Positions 1 through 6,917 of a DNA stretch of 16,045 nucleotides are shown piece after piece. The notes beneath the pieces are model-generated. The model did not search any database and was not told where the DNA came from. It saw only the letters and a program-made list of their open reading frames with translations. This DNA comes from Actinobacteria bacterium UBA2279. GTDB taxonomy: Bacteria; Actinomycetota; Coriobacteriia; Anaerosomatales; Anaerosomataceae. Every line of letters begins with the position of its first letter. The first letter of the stretch is position 1. The position numbers were made by a program, and so were the translations under genes. The stretch covers positions 56,971 to 73,015 of the forward strand of contig DDWT01000003.1 in assembly GCA_002347365.1 (NCBI GenBank). The letters run 5' to 3'.

Positions 1-791
1 GCTACCGCCACGAGCACGAACACCTGGATCATGGCCGAGGATGCCGACTGCGCCTGCAGCCCGGCGAGCAGCTCCGCGTTCTGCGACTGCCAGTCGGTGG
101 CGGCTACATCGAGGTCGCCTACAAGCCGAGTCGCCACATCGGTGGAGGCGAACACGTCGGTGAGTTGGATCTCGATGCCGGTGTACTCGCTGTCGGCGAG
201 CCCGAGTGCCCCGGCCGCAAAGGCCGGGTCAACGAAGACGATGCGCTCGTTGGCTGCTGCGGCGCCGAGGTCGAACGTCGCACGAATCGTGACCTCACCC
301 GGCGATCCGTTCGGCAGAAGCAGCGTGATACTGTCGCCTACCGCGACGTTGTACTTCTCGGCGAATGCGATCCCGACGATCGCTTCGTCCGCGCCGAGCC
401 CGGGCGTGCCCTTCGCGAGTCTGTCTGAGAGCTTGTAGATGCTGTCAAGGCCGGCGAAGTCGGCGCTTTTGAGTGTGAGAGGCACGCTGTCGGTGCCGTC
501 TGTGTATATCGCCGAGAGCGTCCGGACGGGTACTGCCGTGCTGATCAGCGGCTCGGTCTTGACCGCAGCTGTGGCGAGCGCCCCGTCCACCGTCCCGCCG
601 TCGGTCTTCGATGTGAGGGTGATGTGCGGGCTCGAACCTACGGTCGTGTCGATGAGGTCGGCCTGCAGGCTCGTGATCAGTGAGCCCACGAAGACCTGCG
701 TGGCTATGCCTACCGCGATGCCGCCGATGATGAGCGCCGACTGTCCCGGCGACTTGCGCAAGAAGTGGGCCGCGATTCTGAACGGAAGCAT
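1..791 (-). CDS. ABC transporter permease, FtsX/MacB type (3' end outside window)
   Basis: This is the inner-membrane permease of a MacB/LolC-like ABC transporter, expected to move lipids, lipoproteins or peptides with an ATPase that is not in the window. The visible 263 residues start MLPFRIAAHFLRKSPGQSAL. A membrane segment follows at about residues 19-38 (LIIGGIAVGIATQVFVG). A long extracytoplasmic region of the MacB periplasmic-core type then runs to about residue 250, and a second membrane segment begins at MIQVFVLVAV where the window ends. The missing C-terminal part should hold the remaining two or three membrane helices of the FtsX domain. The ATG lies only 3 bp after the stop of the cobalamin-binding gene, so the two are probably co-transcribed and translationally coupled. 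An alternative GTG at 798 is in another frame and was not used. The family call is fairly sure; the substrate is unknown. Confidence 0.8.
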   Translation of the reverse strand, partial: MLPFRIAAHFLRKSPGQSALIIGGIAVGIATQVFVGSLITSLQADLIDTTVGSSPHITLTSKTDGGTVDGALATAAVKTEPLISTAVPVRTLSAIYTDGTDSVPLTLKSADFAGLDSIYKLSDRLAKGTPGLGADEAIVGIAFAEKYNVAVGDSITLLLPNGSPGEVTIRATFDLGAAAANERIVFVDPAFAAGALGLADSEYTGIEIQLTDVFASTDVATRLVGDLDVAATDWQSQNAELLAGLQAQSASSAMIQVFVLVAV

Positions 792-794
792 CGC

Positions 795-1460
795 TCACGC
801 TCCCGTTCTCAGGTCACCCAGAAGCACGGCCAGGTCAGGCACCTCGTCGTCGGACCACCCCGAGTGGCCGTGCGCGAAGGCGGCGCCGCCAGCCCATATG
901 CGCACATGAGGGGTCTCCTCCGCGAGCACGTCGGCGTATTCGCGCAGCTGCATTCGGTGGAAGTGTGTGCTCGCCGAGAGCAGCACGGTGTCAGAGCCAA
1001 GCTCCTTGACTGCCAGGACCAGTTCTCCGATGGGGAGCGAAGCCCCGAGGAAGTGGACGACGTAGCCGCCGAGTGTGAGGCGGTCGGCAAGCATGCGAAG
1101 ACCAAGGTCGTGGTATTCCTCGGCCGGGCACGCGAGGATGACTGTGTGCCCGTTGGGCGGGACCTCGGCGGCGCGGAGGGCAACGATATCGTGCATCGAT
1201 TCCACGATGGTGCGGACGATCGATGTCGTGTAGTGCTCCTCCCACACCACCTCCTCGCCGGACTGCCACCGCGCACCCACGAGCGCCATCAACGGTGCGA
1301 GTACGAGTGCGTGGAGCTCCGGGACGCTGAGGGAGCCGGATTCCACAGCCTCCCGGGCGGAGTGGATAGCTGCCACAGGCTTGCGCTGTTGGATGAAGCG
1401 GTCGATCTCCTGCATCAGGACGCCGCCGCAGGCAGCGACATCGGGCGAGACTGAAGACAT
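795..1460 (-). CDS. Stand-alone cobalamin-binding sensor, CarH/LitR C-terminal half without HTH
   Basis: This 221-residue protein has a helical B12 cap domain (about 15-95) followed by a Rossmann-like B12-binding domain (about 103-220). Three things match the adenosylcobalamin photoreceptors CarH/LitR. The cap holds W65-x9-E75-H76, the W-x9-EH signature that packs over the adenosyl group. The B12 domain has E115-x-H117-x-x-G120, the ExHxxG form of the lower-ligand motif, with H117 as the predicted cobalt ligand. A GGYVVHFLGASLP segment follows at 131-143. In CarH a MerR HTH precedes the cap; here only about 15 unstructured residues do, so the protein cannot bind DNA by itself. The residue after W65 is Gln, where CarH of Thermus has (from memory) the histidine that ligates cobalt after light exposure. 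The start has AAGGGAG a few bases upstream. A corrinoid-methyltransferase carrier protein is the alternative, but the cap signature favours a sensor. Confidence 0.82.
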   Translation of the reverse strand: MSSVSPDVAACGGVLMQEIDRFIQQRKPVAAIHSAREAVESGSLSVPELHALVLAPLMALVGARWQSGEEVVWEEHYTTSIVRTIVESMHDIVALRAAEVPPNGHTVILACPAEEYHDLGLRMLADRLTLGGYVVHFLGASLPIGELVLAVKELGSDTVLLSASTHFHRMQLREYADVLAEETPHVRIWAGGAAFAHGHSGWSDDEVPDLAVLLGDLRTGA

Positions 1461-1549
1461 GAGACTCCCTTCGCATACTGTCAGGAAGTTCCTACCCGAA
1501 CGCGAGGACGTACCTCGCCGTCAGGCCGTGTCGGGCCGTTCGCACGCTG

Positions 1550-1567
1550 TGTAGATTAGTGTAGACA
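1550..1567. promoter_or_regulatory. Candidate operator: TGTAGA direct repeat
   Basis: TGTAGA occurs at 1550-1555 and again at 1560-1565, exactly one helical turn apart, between the divergent cobalamin-sensor and tRNA-Asp genes. The first copy is part of TGTAGATTA (1550-1558). Its reverse complement TAATCTACA recurs at 7861-7869 in the promoter of the MerR-like/ATPase/STAS-like regulator. A shared regulator is inferred, not shown. Confidence 0.4.
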
Positions 1568-1587
1568 CAGAAGCGGGTCGCTGGTAA
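1558..1587 (-). promoter_or_regulatory. Candidate promoter of the cobalamin sensor-permease operon
   Basis: Read on the minus strand, TTACCA (1582-1587) and TACACT (1558-1563) form a weak -35/-10 pair with an 18-bp spacer. The -10 overlaps the TGTAGA repeats described separately and faces the tRNA-Asp promoter on the other strand. The start of transcription would lie about 90 bases before the ATG. Assignment is by eye and tentative. Confidence 0.35.
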
Positions 1588-1590
1588 CAT
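1562..1590 (+). promoter_or_regulatory. Candidate promoter of tRNA-Asp
   Basis: TAGACA (1562-1567) and TAACAT (1585-1590) are separated by 17 bp, giving a sigma-70-like pair about 35 bases before the tRNA. The -35 overlaps the second TGTAGA repeat, so anything binding there could affect both divergent transcripts. Confidence 0.5.
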
Positions 1591-1624
1591 TCCGCGTGCT
1601 GTCTGCGAAAGCGGACCCACCCTC

Positions 1625-1701
1625 GGGGGTGTAGCTCAGCTGGTTAGAGCGCCGGCCTGTCAAGCCGGAGGTCGCGGGTTCGAGTCCCGTCACTCCCGCC
1701 A
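1625..1701 (+). tRNA. tRNA-Asp (anticodon GTC), CCA encoded
   Basis: A full 77-base cloverleaf can be folded. The acceptor stem GGGGGTG/CACTCCC has one G-T pair. The D arm is GCTC/GAGC, the anticodon stem CCGGC/GCCGG, with loop CTGTCAA giving anticodon GTC. The T arm GCGGG-TTCGAGT-CCCGT is followed by discriminator G and an encoded CCA. A terminator hairpin follows 13 bases downstream. Confidence 0.97.
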
Positions 1702-1714
1702 TAAGATGGTAACG

Positions 1715-1741
1715 AAAAGCCGCCCCCGGGCGGCTTTTCTG
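1715..1741 (+). terminator. Rho-independent terminator after tRNA-Asp
   Basis: A perfect 10-bp stem (AAAAGCCGCC at 1715-1724, GGCGGCTTTT at 1729-1738) closes a CCCG loop, with the T-run forming the end of the right arm. It should end the tRNA-Asp transcript before the SDR gene. Confidence 0.9.
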
Positions 1742-1814
1742 CGTTCGTCATCGAGGCGATGTCACTCGCGGAGATGGCTTCAAGTCGGTTAGCTTCGGCC
1801 CGGACGGCGTACGT

Positions 1815-1867
1815 CGTAACGATTGTTACGCAATTGGGAATGACATAGAGGTGCGGCAATGCCGCAC
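1815..1867 (+). promoter_or_regulatory. Upstream region of the SDR gene with two inverted repeats
   Basis: CGTAAC-GATT-GTTACG (1815-1830) is a 16-bp perfect-arm inverted repeat, the usual form of a dimeric repressor site. Next, GTGCGGC-AAT-GCCGCAC (1851-1867) is a perfect 7-bp hairpin. A weak TTGTTA (1823-1828) and CATAGA (1844-1849) pair has a 15-bp spacer and is only a poor promoter. A further GC-rich imperfect palindrome around CGCCCGGGCG lies just before the ribosome-binding site. No known riboswitch fold was recognised. Confidence 0.4.
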
Positions 1868-1920
1868 AGGTGGGTATCACGAGCGGTCGTCGCCCGGGCG
1901 TCGGCCGAAAGGAGGTCTCC

Positions 1921-2685
1921 ATGAGACTAGAGGGCAAAGTAGCAGTCATCACCGGCGCGGGATCTGGGATGGGCCGTGCAATGGCGAACCTGTTCGCGGC
2001 AGAGGGCGCGAAGGTGGTAGCTGCCGAGTGGAATGAAGCGACTCTTGCGGAAGTGGTTGCAGAGGTGAAGGCCGCAGGTGGCGAGATCACCGGCGTCCAG
2101 GGCGATGTGTCGAAGCTGGATGACTGCAACCGGATCATCGAGACTGCGACCGGGACATACGGAAAGCTGGATGTGCTGTGCAACAACGCGGGCATCATGG
2201 ACAACTTCGCCGGCATCGCGAAGTTCTCCGACGACCTGATGGCGAAGGTGTTCGCGGTCAACGTGTACGGGCCGGCGTACCTGTCCCGGCTGGCCGTGCC
2301 GCTGATGATCGCACAGGGCGGCGGCTCCATCGTAAACACGGCTTCTGTCGCCGGCATCGAGGGCGGCGCGGCGGGCGCTGTCTACACGATGAGCAAGCAC
2401 GCTGTCATCGGCCTCACAAAGAACACCGCGTGGTACTACACCAAGCAGGGCGTGCGCTGCAACGCCATAGCAGCCGGTGGCGTGGAGACCAACATCATGG
2501 CCAGCGTCGACCCCTCGAAGATCGATGGTGAGGGCGCGCAGCAAGCAGGCATCTATGGTGGCATCATCCCGGCGATGCTGAAGGCCAGAGACATCGCGGA
2601 TCTGGCGCTGTTCCTGGCGTCTGATGAGTCGAAGATGATCAACGGCGCGATCATCCCGGCTGACGCGGGGTGGACCGCCTCATAG
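1921..2685 (+). CDS. SDR family NAD(P)-dependent oxidoreductase
   Basis: This is a classical short-chain dehydrogenase of 254 residues, the usual length for the family. It would oxidise or reduce a hydroxyl/keto group in the cytosol. Visible motifs are the cofactor-binding TGAGSGMG (11-18), D62-V, CNNAG (87-91), N114, and the catalytic S142, Y155 and K159 (YTMSK). Glu36 after the second strand suggests preference for NAD over NADP. The C-terminal INGAIIPADAGWTAS is typical of the 3-oxoacyl-ACP reductase/glucose dehydrogenase branch, but the substrate cannot be named. The start at 1921 was chosen because a near-perfect AAAGGAGGT (1908-1916) sits 4 bases upstream. An in-frame ATG at 1870 would add 17 residues of no SDR character. 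A hairpin 25 bases after the stop separates it from the LysE gene. Confidence 0.93.
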   Translation: MRLEGKVAVITGAGSGMGRAMANLFAAEGAKVVAAEWNEATLAEVVAEVKAAGGEITGVQGDVSKLDDCNRIIETATGTYGKLDVLCNNAGIMDNFAGIAKFSDDLMAKVFAVNVYGPAYLSRLAVPLMIAQGGGSIVNTASVAGIEGGAAGAVYTMSKHAVIGLTKNTAWYYTKQGVRCNAIAAGGVETNIMASVDPSKIDGEGAQQAGIYGGIIPAMLKARDIADLALFLASDESKMINGAIIPADAGWTAS

Positions 2686-2709
2686 GAGTGTTCTGACCAG
2701 GGTCTTTCG

Positions 2710-2743
2710 CGAGCGGGTCTCGGCAGATGCCGGGGCCCGTTCG
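2710..2743 (+). terminator. Hairpin, probable imperfect terminator
   Basis: A 15-bp stem (2710-2724 with 2729-2743, including three G-T pairs) closes an AGAT loop shortly after the SDR stop. The trailing T-run is short (CTTT at 2747-2750), so termination may be partial and the LysE gene downstream could receive read-through. Confidence 0.55.
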
Positions 2744-2789
2744 ACGCTTTCGTGTGCGATACTGCTGCAACGTCAACCGAAGGAGGAGT

Positions 2790-3413
2790 ATGTCCGCACC
2801 GTACCTCCAGGGCATCGCACTCGGCGGGAGTCTGATCATCGCGATCGGGGCTCAGAACGCGTTCGTTCTGAAGCAGGGTCTGAAGCGCTCGCACGTTCTT
2901 GCGGTCGTCTCGGTGTGCGTGGCCGTCGACTGGGTGCTGATCTCGCTGGGTGCGGCAGGCTTCGGCATGCTCGTGACGGCGTTTCCGGGGGTGACATCGA
3001 TCGCTGCCTGGGGCGGTGCGACGTTCCTCTTCTTCTATGGCGCGACCTCGTTCCGCTCGGCGATGAGCGATGAGACGCTCGATGCCGAAGGCGCTTCCGG
3101 TCGCGCCGCACTCACCACTACCGGTTCTGCGATAGCGGCTACGGCCGCGATCAGCCTGCTCAACCCGCATGTGTACCTGGATACAGTCGTGTTGCTCGGC
3201 AGCGTAGCCGCCCAGCATCCGATGCCGGAGCGCCTATGGTTCACGTTGGGCGCGCTGACCGCCTCGCTCCTGTGGTTCGCCGGTCTCGGCTTCGGAGCGC
3301 GCCTGCTGGCGCCGCTGTTCCGGCGTCCGGCAGCATGGCGGGCGCTCGACATCCTCATCGGCTTCATCATGTGGTGGATCGCCGGTTCGCTGGTGCTCGG
3401 ACAGCTCGGCTGA
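2790..3413 (+). CDS. LysE/ArgO family amino-acid exporter
   Basis: This is a 207-residue integral membrane protein of the LysE superfamily, which exports basic or other amino acids. Family features are the N-terminal helix with GAQNAF (20-25) and the mid-protein motif NPHVYLDT (125-132). There are hydrophobic segments at about 5-27, 37-60, 68-88, 112-138, 148-175 and 185-206. A polar, acidic loop (about 93-110) separates the two halves. The arrangement resembles ArgO/LysE rather than the RhtB branch, though the amino acid carried cannot be read. The ATG at 2790 is preceded by AGGAGG with a short 3-base spacer; an ATG 63 bases earlier would add an arginine-rich stretch that is probably untranslated. 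No LysG-type regulator gene is adjacent. Confidence 0.92.
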   Translation: MSAPYLQGIALGGSLIIAIGAQNAFVLKQGLKRSHVLAVVSVCVAVDWVLISLGAAGFGMLVTAFPGVTSIAAWGGATFLFFYGATSFRSAMSDETLDAEGASGRAALTTTGSAIAATAAISLLNPHVYLDTVVLLGSVAAQHPMPERLWFTLGALTASLLWFAGLGFGARLLAPLFRRPAAWRALDILIGFIMWWIAGSLVLGQLG

Positions 3414-3482
3414 CATCACTCTGCAGGCCAGGCCGCATTCTGCCGATGAGTCACATGAGCCACAGATGCAGGAGGACCAGGT

Positions 3483-3638
3483 ATGGATCACAAGGCCGAC
3501 CGTCTGACCGATGTGCAGCGTGAGGCGCTGTGGAAGTGGCGCTGGCTCGGTTGGCGCAACAGCACACCCGCGTTCAAGGCGAGCATCGGGCTCCTCGTGG
3601 TAGCCGCGGCGGCCGTCGCAGTGGTCGCGCTTCGCTAG
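3483..3638 (+). CDS. Small single-pass membrane protein, unknown function
   Basis: This is a 51-residue ORF beginning MDHKADRLTD, with AGGAGG (3470-3475) seven bases before its ATG. The N-terminal half is polar and rich in tryptophan and basic residues (WKWRWLGWR at 17-25). The C-terminal half is one hydrophobic helix (about 35-50) ending in Arg. The strong ribosome-binding site and clean soluble/hydrophobic division argue that it is expressed. It lies 69 bases after the LysE gene and 77 bases before a proline-rich membrane protein. No family is recognised. Confidence 0.65.
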   Translation: MDHKADRLTDVQREALWKWRWLGWRNSTPAFKASIGLLVVAAAAVAVVALR

Positions 3639-3652
3639 GATTTCGACGGCTG

Positions 3653-3682
3653 TTGCCCATCGCAGTCCGCGCACGGTACATT
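3653..3682 (+). promoter_or_regulatory. Candidate promoter of the proline-rich protein gene
   Basis: TTGCCC (3653-3658) and TACATT (3677-3682) are separated by 18 bp, about 35 bases before the ATG at 3716. Found by eye. Confidence 0.4.
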
Positions 3683-3715
3683 CCTGGTATCCGTATCGGC
3701 TTGCGAGGGGGAGCG

Positions 3716-4489
3716 ATGGAAGACAACGGCACCTACACGAACGCACCTGAAGGCTACCCGCCGCCTCCGCCTCCCGGCTACACGGCGCCACCGCAGCCGC
3801 AGTACCAGCCACAGCCGCAGTACCAGCAGGCACCGTCCGCGCCACCCAGGAAGAAGCACACGGGACGCAACATCTTGCTTGGCATACTCGCGCTCTTCGT
3901 GATCCTTCTGGTCGCCGGCGTCGCATTCCTCTTCGGCCGCTCGACGCAGCAGAAAGACCTTGGCGTCGTCGCCACGCAAGCGGACTTCGACAGTGCCGTG
4001 GATAAGATCGGGCTCGTCTTCCCGAAAGACCCGCCAAACGGTGACTGGGAGAACTACGAGCGCGTATACACCGGCGAGAAGCCGCTTGATGCCACGCTCA
4101 CACAGAGTGAGCTCTCGGCGCTGATGTCGTTCAACCACGGCTCCGGCTACTGGCCCATCAAGTCGATGCAGATCAAGTTGCTCGGCGGGAATCAGGCCGA
4201 GGCCTCCGCACTCGTCACCTACGCCGGCCGGGACTGGCCGGTGTACGCCAGGGGTGGCGCCGACATCTTCGGCAAGACGCTGAGCTCGTTCGTCGAGGCG
4301 GCAGAGGTCGCCGGCGTCAAGGCCCCGTCGCAGTACCTGGAGCCCGGCGCACGATTCCTCGATCGCATAGTGAACGACCGTCTTGCGCGCATTCCCGGCT
4401 TCAGCATCGACTCGGTGGAAGTCGCAGGCGACCAGGTCCACGTGACCGGCTCCATTTGGGAGAAGGCGGAGTGGGTGCCCAAACAGTAG
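3716..4489 (+). CDS. Proline-rich, membrane-anchored protein, unknown function
   Basis: The 257-residue protein has three parts. A disordered cytoplasmic head (1-45) is rich in Pro, Gln and Tyr, with a run of six prolines and repeated QPQY units. A basic PRKKHTGR stop precedes a membrane helix at about 52-74 (NILLGILALFVILLVAGVAFLFG). The extracytoplasmic domain of about 180 residues carries no motif I recognise. Such heads are common in actinobacterial type II membrane proteins. Segments such as SMQIKLLGGNQAEASALV and VEVAGDQVHVTGSI suggest a beta-rich domain of the kind that binds lipid or another protein, but this is only an impression. GAGGGGGAGC just upstream supports this start; the frame stays open for 186 bases upstream without a good ribosome-binding site. 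Confidence 0.85.
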   Translation: MEDNGTYTNAPEGYPPPPPPGYTAPPQPQYQPQPQYQQAPSAPPRKKHTGRNILLGILALFVILLVAGVAFLFGRSTQQKDLGVVATQADFDSAVDKIGLVFPKDPPNGDWENYERVYTGEKPLDATLTQSELSALMSFNHGSGYWPIKSMQIKLLGGNQAEASALVTYAGRDWPVYARGGADIFGKTLSSFVEAAEVAGVKAPSQYLEPGARFLDRIVNDRLARIPGFSIDSVEVAGDQVHVTGSIWEKAEWVPKQ

Positions 4490-4576
4490 CGTCTGCTGCG
4501 CCCCGCGTTTCCCCATCGTTTCGGCTTTGGTGTACCCTGCCCCTACGCACGCGTGCGATGGGAAGGGGTCTTGGAG

Positions 4577-5155
4577 ATGGCCGAGAACAGCCGTATCGGT
4601 TCAAAGATGGTCACCGTTCGCGAGTCACTGGGCCTGTCGGCGGCTGAGCTGGCCGAGCGCAGCGGCTGCGACCTTGCGATGATCGAGCAGCTGGAGGCGG
4701 GCGAACTCGCCCCCTCGTTGGCGCCGCTCATAAAGATCACCCGGGCGCTCGGCATGCGTCTCGGTACGCTTCTGGATGACGACACCGGCGTGGGTCCCGT
4801 CATCACCCGCCGCGATGAAGCTGCGCGGGTTTCGCGTGTGAAGTCGCTCGAGACCTCGAGCGACGCCGGCGTGCTCGACTTCTTCTCGCTGGCCGCAGGC
4901 AAGACGGCACGCCATATGGAGCCGTTCATCATCGATGTCGCACCCAGCGCCGCCCGCGAGCACACGCTCTCCTCGCACGAGGGCGAGGAGTTCATCTACG
5001 TGCTCAAGGGCGCCATCGAGGTAGAGTACGGCAAAGAGACACACATCGTCGAAGCCGGTGACAGCATCTACTACGACTCCATCGTGCCGCACGAGGTGCG
5101 CGCTGGCAGCGGGGAGTCCGCACGCATCCTCGCCGTCGTCTACGCACCGGTATAG
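4577..5155 (+). CDS. XRE-family regulator with C-terminal cupin domain
   Basis: This is a 192-residue transcription factor. An XRE helix-turn-helix (about 10-66, VRESLGLSAAELAERSGCDL... LIKITRALGMRLGTLL) is joined to a cupin_2 barrel (about 115-190). The barrel includes SSHEGEEFIYVLKGAIEV (132-149) and a closing PHEVRAG with H172, residues that can bind a metal or small ligand. Proteins of this type sense metabolites and often sit beside the pathway they regulate. Here the acyl-CoA synthetase starts only 6 bases after its stop, and oxidoreductase genes follow, so the ligand may be an organic acid, acyl-CoA or 2-oxoacid. The ATG at 4577 has GAAGGGG 8 bases upstream; an in-frame GTG at 4553 is possible. 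Confidence 0.9.
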   Translation: MAENSRIGSKMVTVRESLGLSAAELAERSGCDLAMIEQLEAGELAPSLAPLIKITRALGMRLGTLLDDDTGVGPVITRRDEAARVSRVKSLETSSDAGVLDFFSLAAGKTARHMEPFIIDVAPSAAREHTLSSHEGEEFIYVLKGAIEVEYGKETHIVEAGDSIYYDSIVPHEVRAGSGESARILAVVYAPV

Positions 5156-5161
5156 GGGGCG

Positions 5162-6844
5162 ATGATGACGCTGCATACCGACCTCACCATCGGCCAGTAC
5201 TTCGAGCGACAGGCCGCGGCAGATCCTGACCGCGACTTCGTCATCTACCCCGACCGTGATCTGCGCTGGACCTATGCGGAGTTCGACCAGCGCGTGGACC
5301 GTCTCGCCAAAGGACTCCTGGCCATCGGTATCGGCCGAGGCGATCACGTCGGCATCTGGGCACGTAACGTGCCGGACTGGCTCACGTTCATGTTCGCAAC
5401 CGCGAAGATCGGCGCCGTGCTCGTGACGGTGAACCCGGTCTACAAGGCGCATGAGCTCGCCTACGTCATCAAGCAGTCGGATATGAAGGCGCTCGCGATC
5501 ATCGACAGCTTCCGGGACGTCGACTACGTGCAGATCCTTCGCGAGCTCGTGCCGGAAGCGGCGACCCAGCAGCGCGGCCATCTCGACAGCGCGGAGTTCC
5601 CCAAGTTGAAGTCGCTCATCTACATGGGTCCCGAGAAGCACCGCGGCTTCTACGCGATGCCGGAGCTGCTGCTCCTCGGTGAGCACATGCCTGATGAGCC
5701 GTTGCGCGAACTCACGGCATCGCTGGATGCCGATGACACCATCAACATGCAGTACACCTCGGGAACGACCGGCTTTCCCAAGGGCGTGCAGCTCACCAGC
5801 CGCAACATCCTCAACAACGGTTTCTTCATCGGTGAACGTCAGAGGTTCACCAAAGAAGACAGGCTCTGTCTGCCGGTGCCTCTCTTCCACTGCTTCGGGT
5901 GCGTTCTTGGCGTGCTGGCCACGCTCACCCACGGTGGCACCCTTGTGATGGTGGAGAGCTTCGACCCTGTCATAGTCCTCGCGGCCGTGCAGAAGACGAG
6001 GGCTACCGCGCTCTACGGTGTGCCGACGATGTTCATCGCCGAGCTGGCTCACCCGATGTTCGACATGTTCGACCTCACGTCGCTGCGCACCGGAATCATG
6101 GCTGGCTCGCCGTGCCCGGTCGAGACGATGCGGCAGGTCATCGACAAGATGTACGCGAGCGAGATCACGATCGCCTACGGCCTTACCGAGGCGTCGCCGG
6201 TGTTCACGCAGACATCGGTGGACGACACGCTCGAGCGCAAGTGCGAGACGGTAGGCACGAAACACCCTGAAGTCGAGGTTCGCGTAGTGGATCCGGAGAC
6301 GGGCGAGGATTGCGCTCCCGGCGTCCCTGGCGAGCTGTTGTGCCGCGGCTACAACATCATGAAGGGCTACTACAACATGCCGGAGGCGACCGCCAACGCC
6401 ATCGACAAGGATGGGTGGCTGCACTCGGGCGACCTCGGCACGATAGACGAGGACGGCTACTACCGCATCACCGGCCGGATCAAAGACATGATCATCCGTG
6501 GCGGCGAGAACATCTACCCCCGCGAGATCGAGGAGTTCCTCTACACCATGCCGGGTATCGAAGACGCGCAGGTCGTAGGTGTGCCGGACGCCAAGTACGG
6601 TGAGGTCGTAGGCGCGTTCATCCGCCGCTCGGCGAACAGCGACATCACCGAAGGCGACGTGCAGGAGTTCGCACGTGCCCGGATGGCGCGCTACAAGTGC
6701 CCCAAGCACATCTGGTTCGTGGACACGTTCCCGATGACTGCGAGCGGCAAGATCCAGAAGTACAGGCTTCGCGACATGGCGGCTGAGTCTTTGGGTGTGG
6801 CAGACGTCAAGGTATTCGCAGGCGAGTCCGACACCAGGCGGTAG
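5162..6844 (+). CDS. AMP-forming acyl-CoA synthetase (AMP-binding family)
   Basis: This 560-residue enzyme activates a carboxylic acid with ATP and CoA through an acyl-AMP intermediate. All core motifs of the ANL superfamily are present: the P-loop YTSGTTGFPKG (198-208), YGLTEASP (339-346), GWLHSGDLG (418-426), and the hinge region YRITGRIKDMIIRGGENIYPREIEE (434-458). The catalytic lysine is K530 in TASGKIQK. The length and the NIMKGYYNMPEAT segment resemble medium/long-chain fatty acyl-CoA synthetases of the ACSF2/FadD type, so a fatty, branched or aryl acid is likely; acetate is less so. It follows the XRE-cupin gene by 6 bases and precedes ferredoxin oxidoreductase genes whose product is also an acyl-CoA. 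The start is ATGATG; the second ATG (5165) is better spaced from GGGGG. Confidence 0.94.
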   Translation: MMTLHTDLTIGQYFERQAAADPDRDFVIYPDRDLRWTYAEFDQRVDRLAKGLLAIGIGRGDHVGIWARNVPDWLTFMFATAKIGAVLVTVNPVYKAHELAYVIKQSDMKALAIIDSFRDVDYVQILRELVPEAATQQRGHLDSAEFPKLKSLIYMGPEKHRGFYAMPELLLLGEHMPDEPLRELTASLDADDTINMQYTSGTTGFPKGVQLTSRNILNNGFFIGERQRFTKEDRLCLPVPLFHCFGCVLGVLATLTHGGTLVMVESFDPVIVLAAVQKTRATALYGVPTMFIAELAHPMFDMFDLTSLRTGIMAGSPCPVETMRQVIDKMYASEITIAYGLTEASPVFTQTSVDDTLERKCETVGTKHPEVEVRVVDPETGEDCAPGVPGELLCRGYNIMKGYYNMPEATANAIDKDGWLHSGDLGTIDEDGYYRITGRIKDMIIRGGENIYPREIEEFLYTMPGIEDAQVVGVPDAKYGEVVGAFIRRSANSDITEGDVQEFARARMARYKCPKHIWFVDTFPMTASGKIQKYRLRDMAAESLGVADVKVFAGESDTRR

Positions 6845-6917
6845 CAGTCGTGCGAGAATGGCTATCACGACACGAGCCGAAGAGGGTGTGATCGGGTTGC
6901 CGATGACAGGGAAAGCG

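Noticed and set aside
439..909. Plus-strand open frame opposite the FtsX-type permease
   Set aside because: The minus-strand frame gives a coherent permease with a membrane helix; the plus frame is low-complexity.
1549..1570. The TGTAGA repeats as a CRISPR or integration site
   Set aside because: Only two short copies, no spacers, no cas or integrase gene and no repeated tRNA end.
1644..2544. Minus-strand open frames across tRNA-Asp and the SDR gene
   Set aside because: They are antisense to a clear SDR gene and run through a tRNA; no ribosome-binding site or motif.
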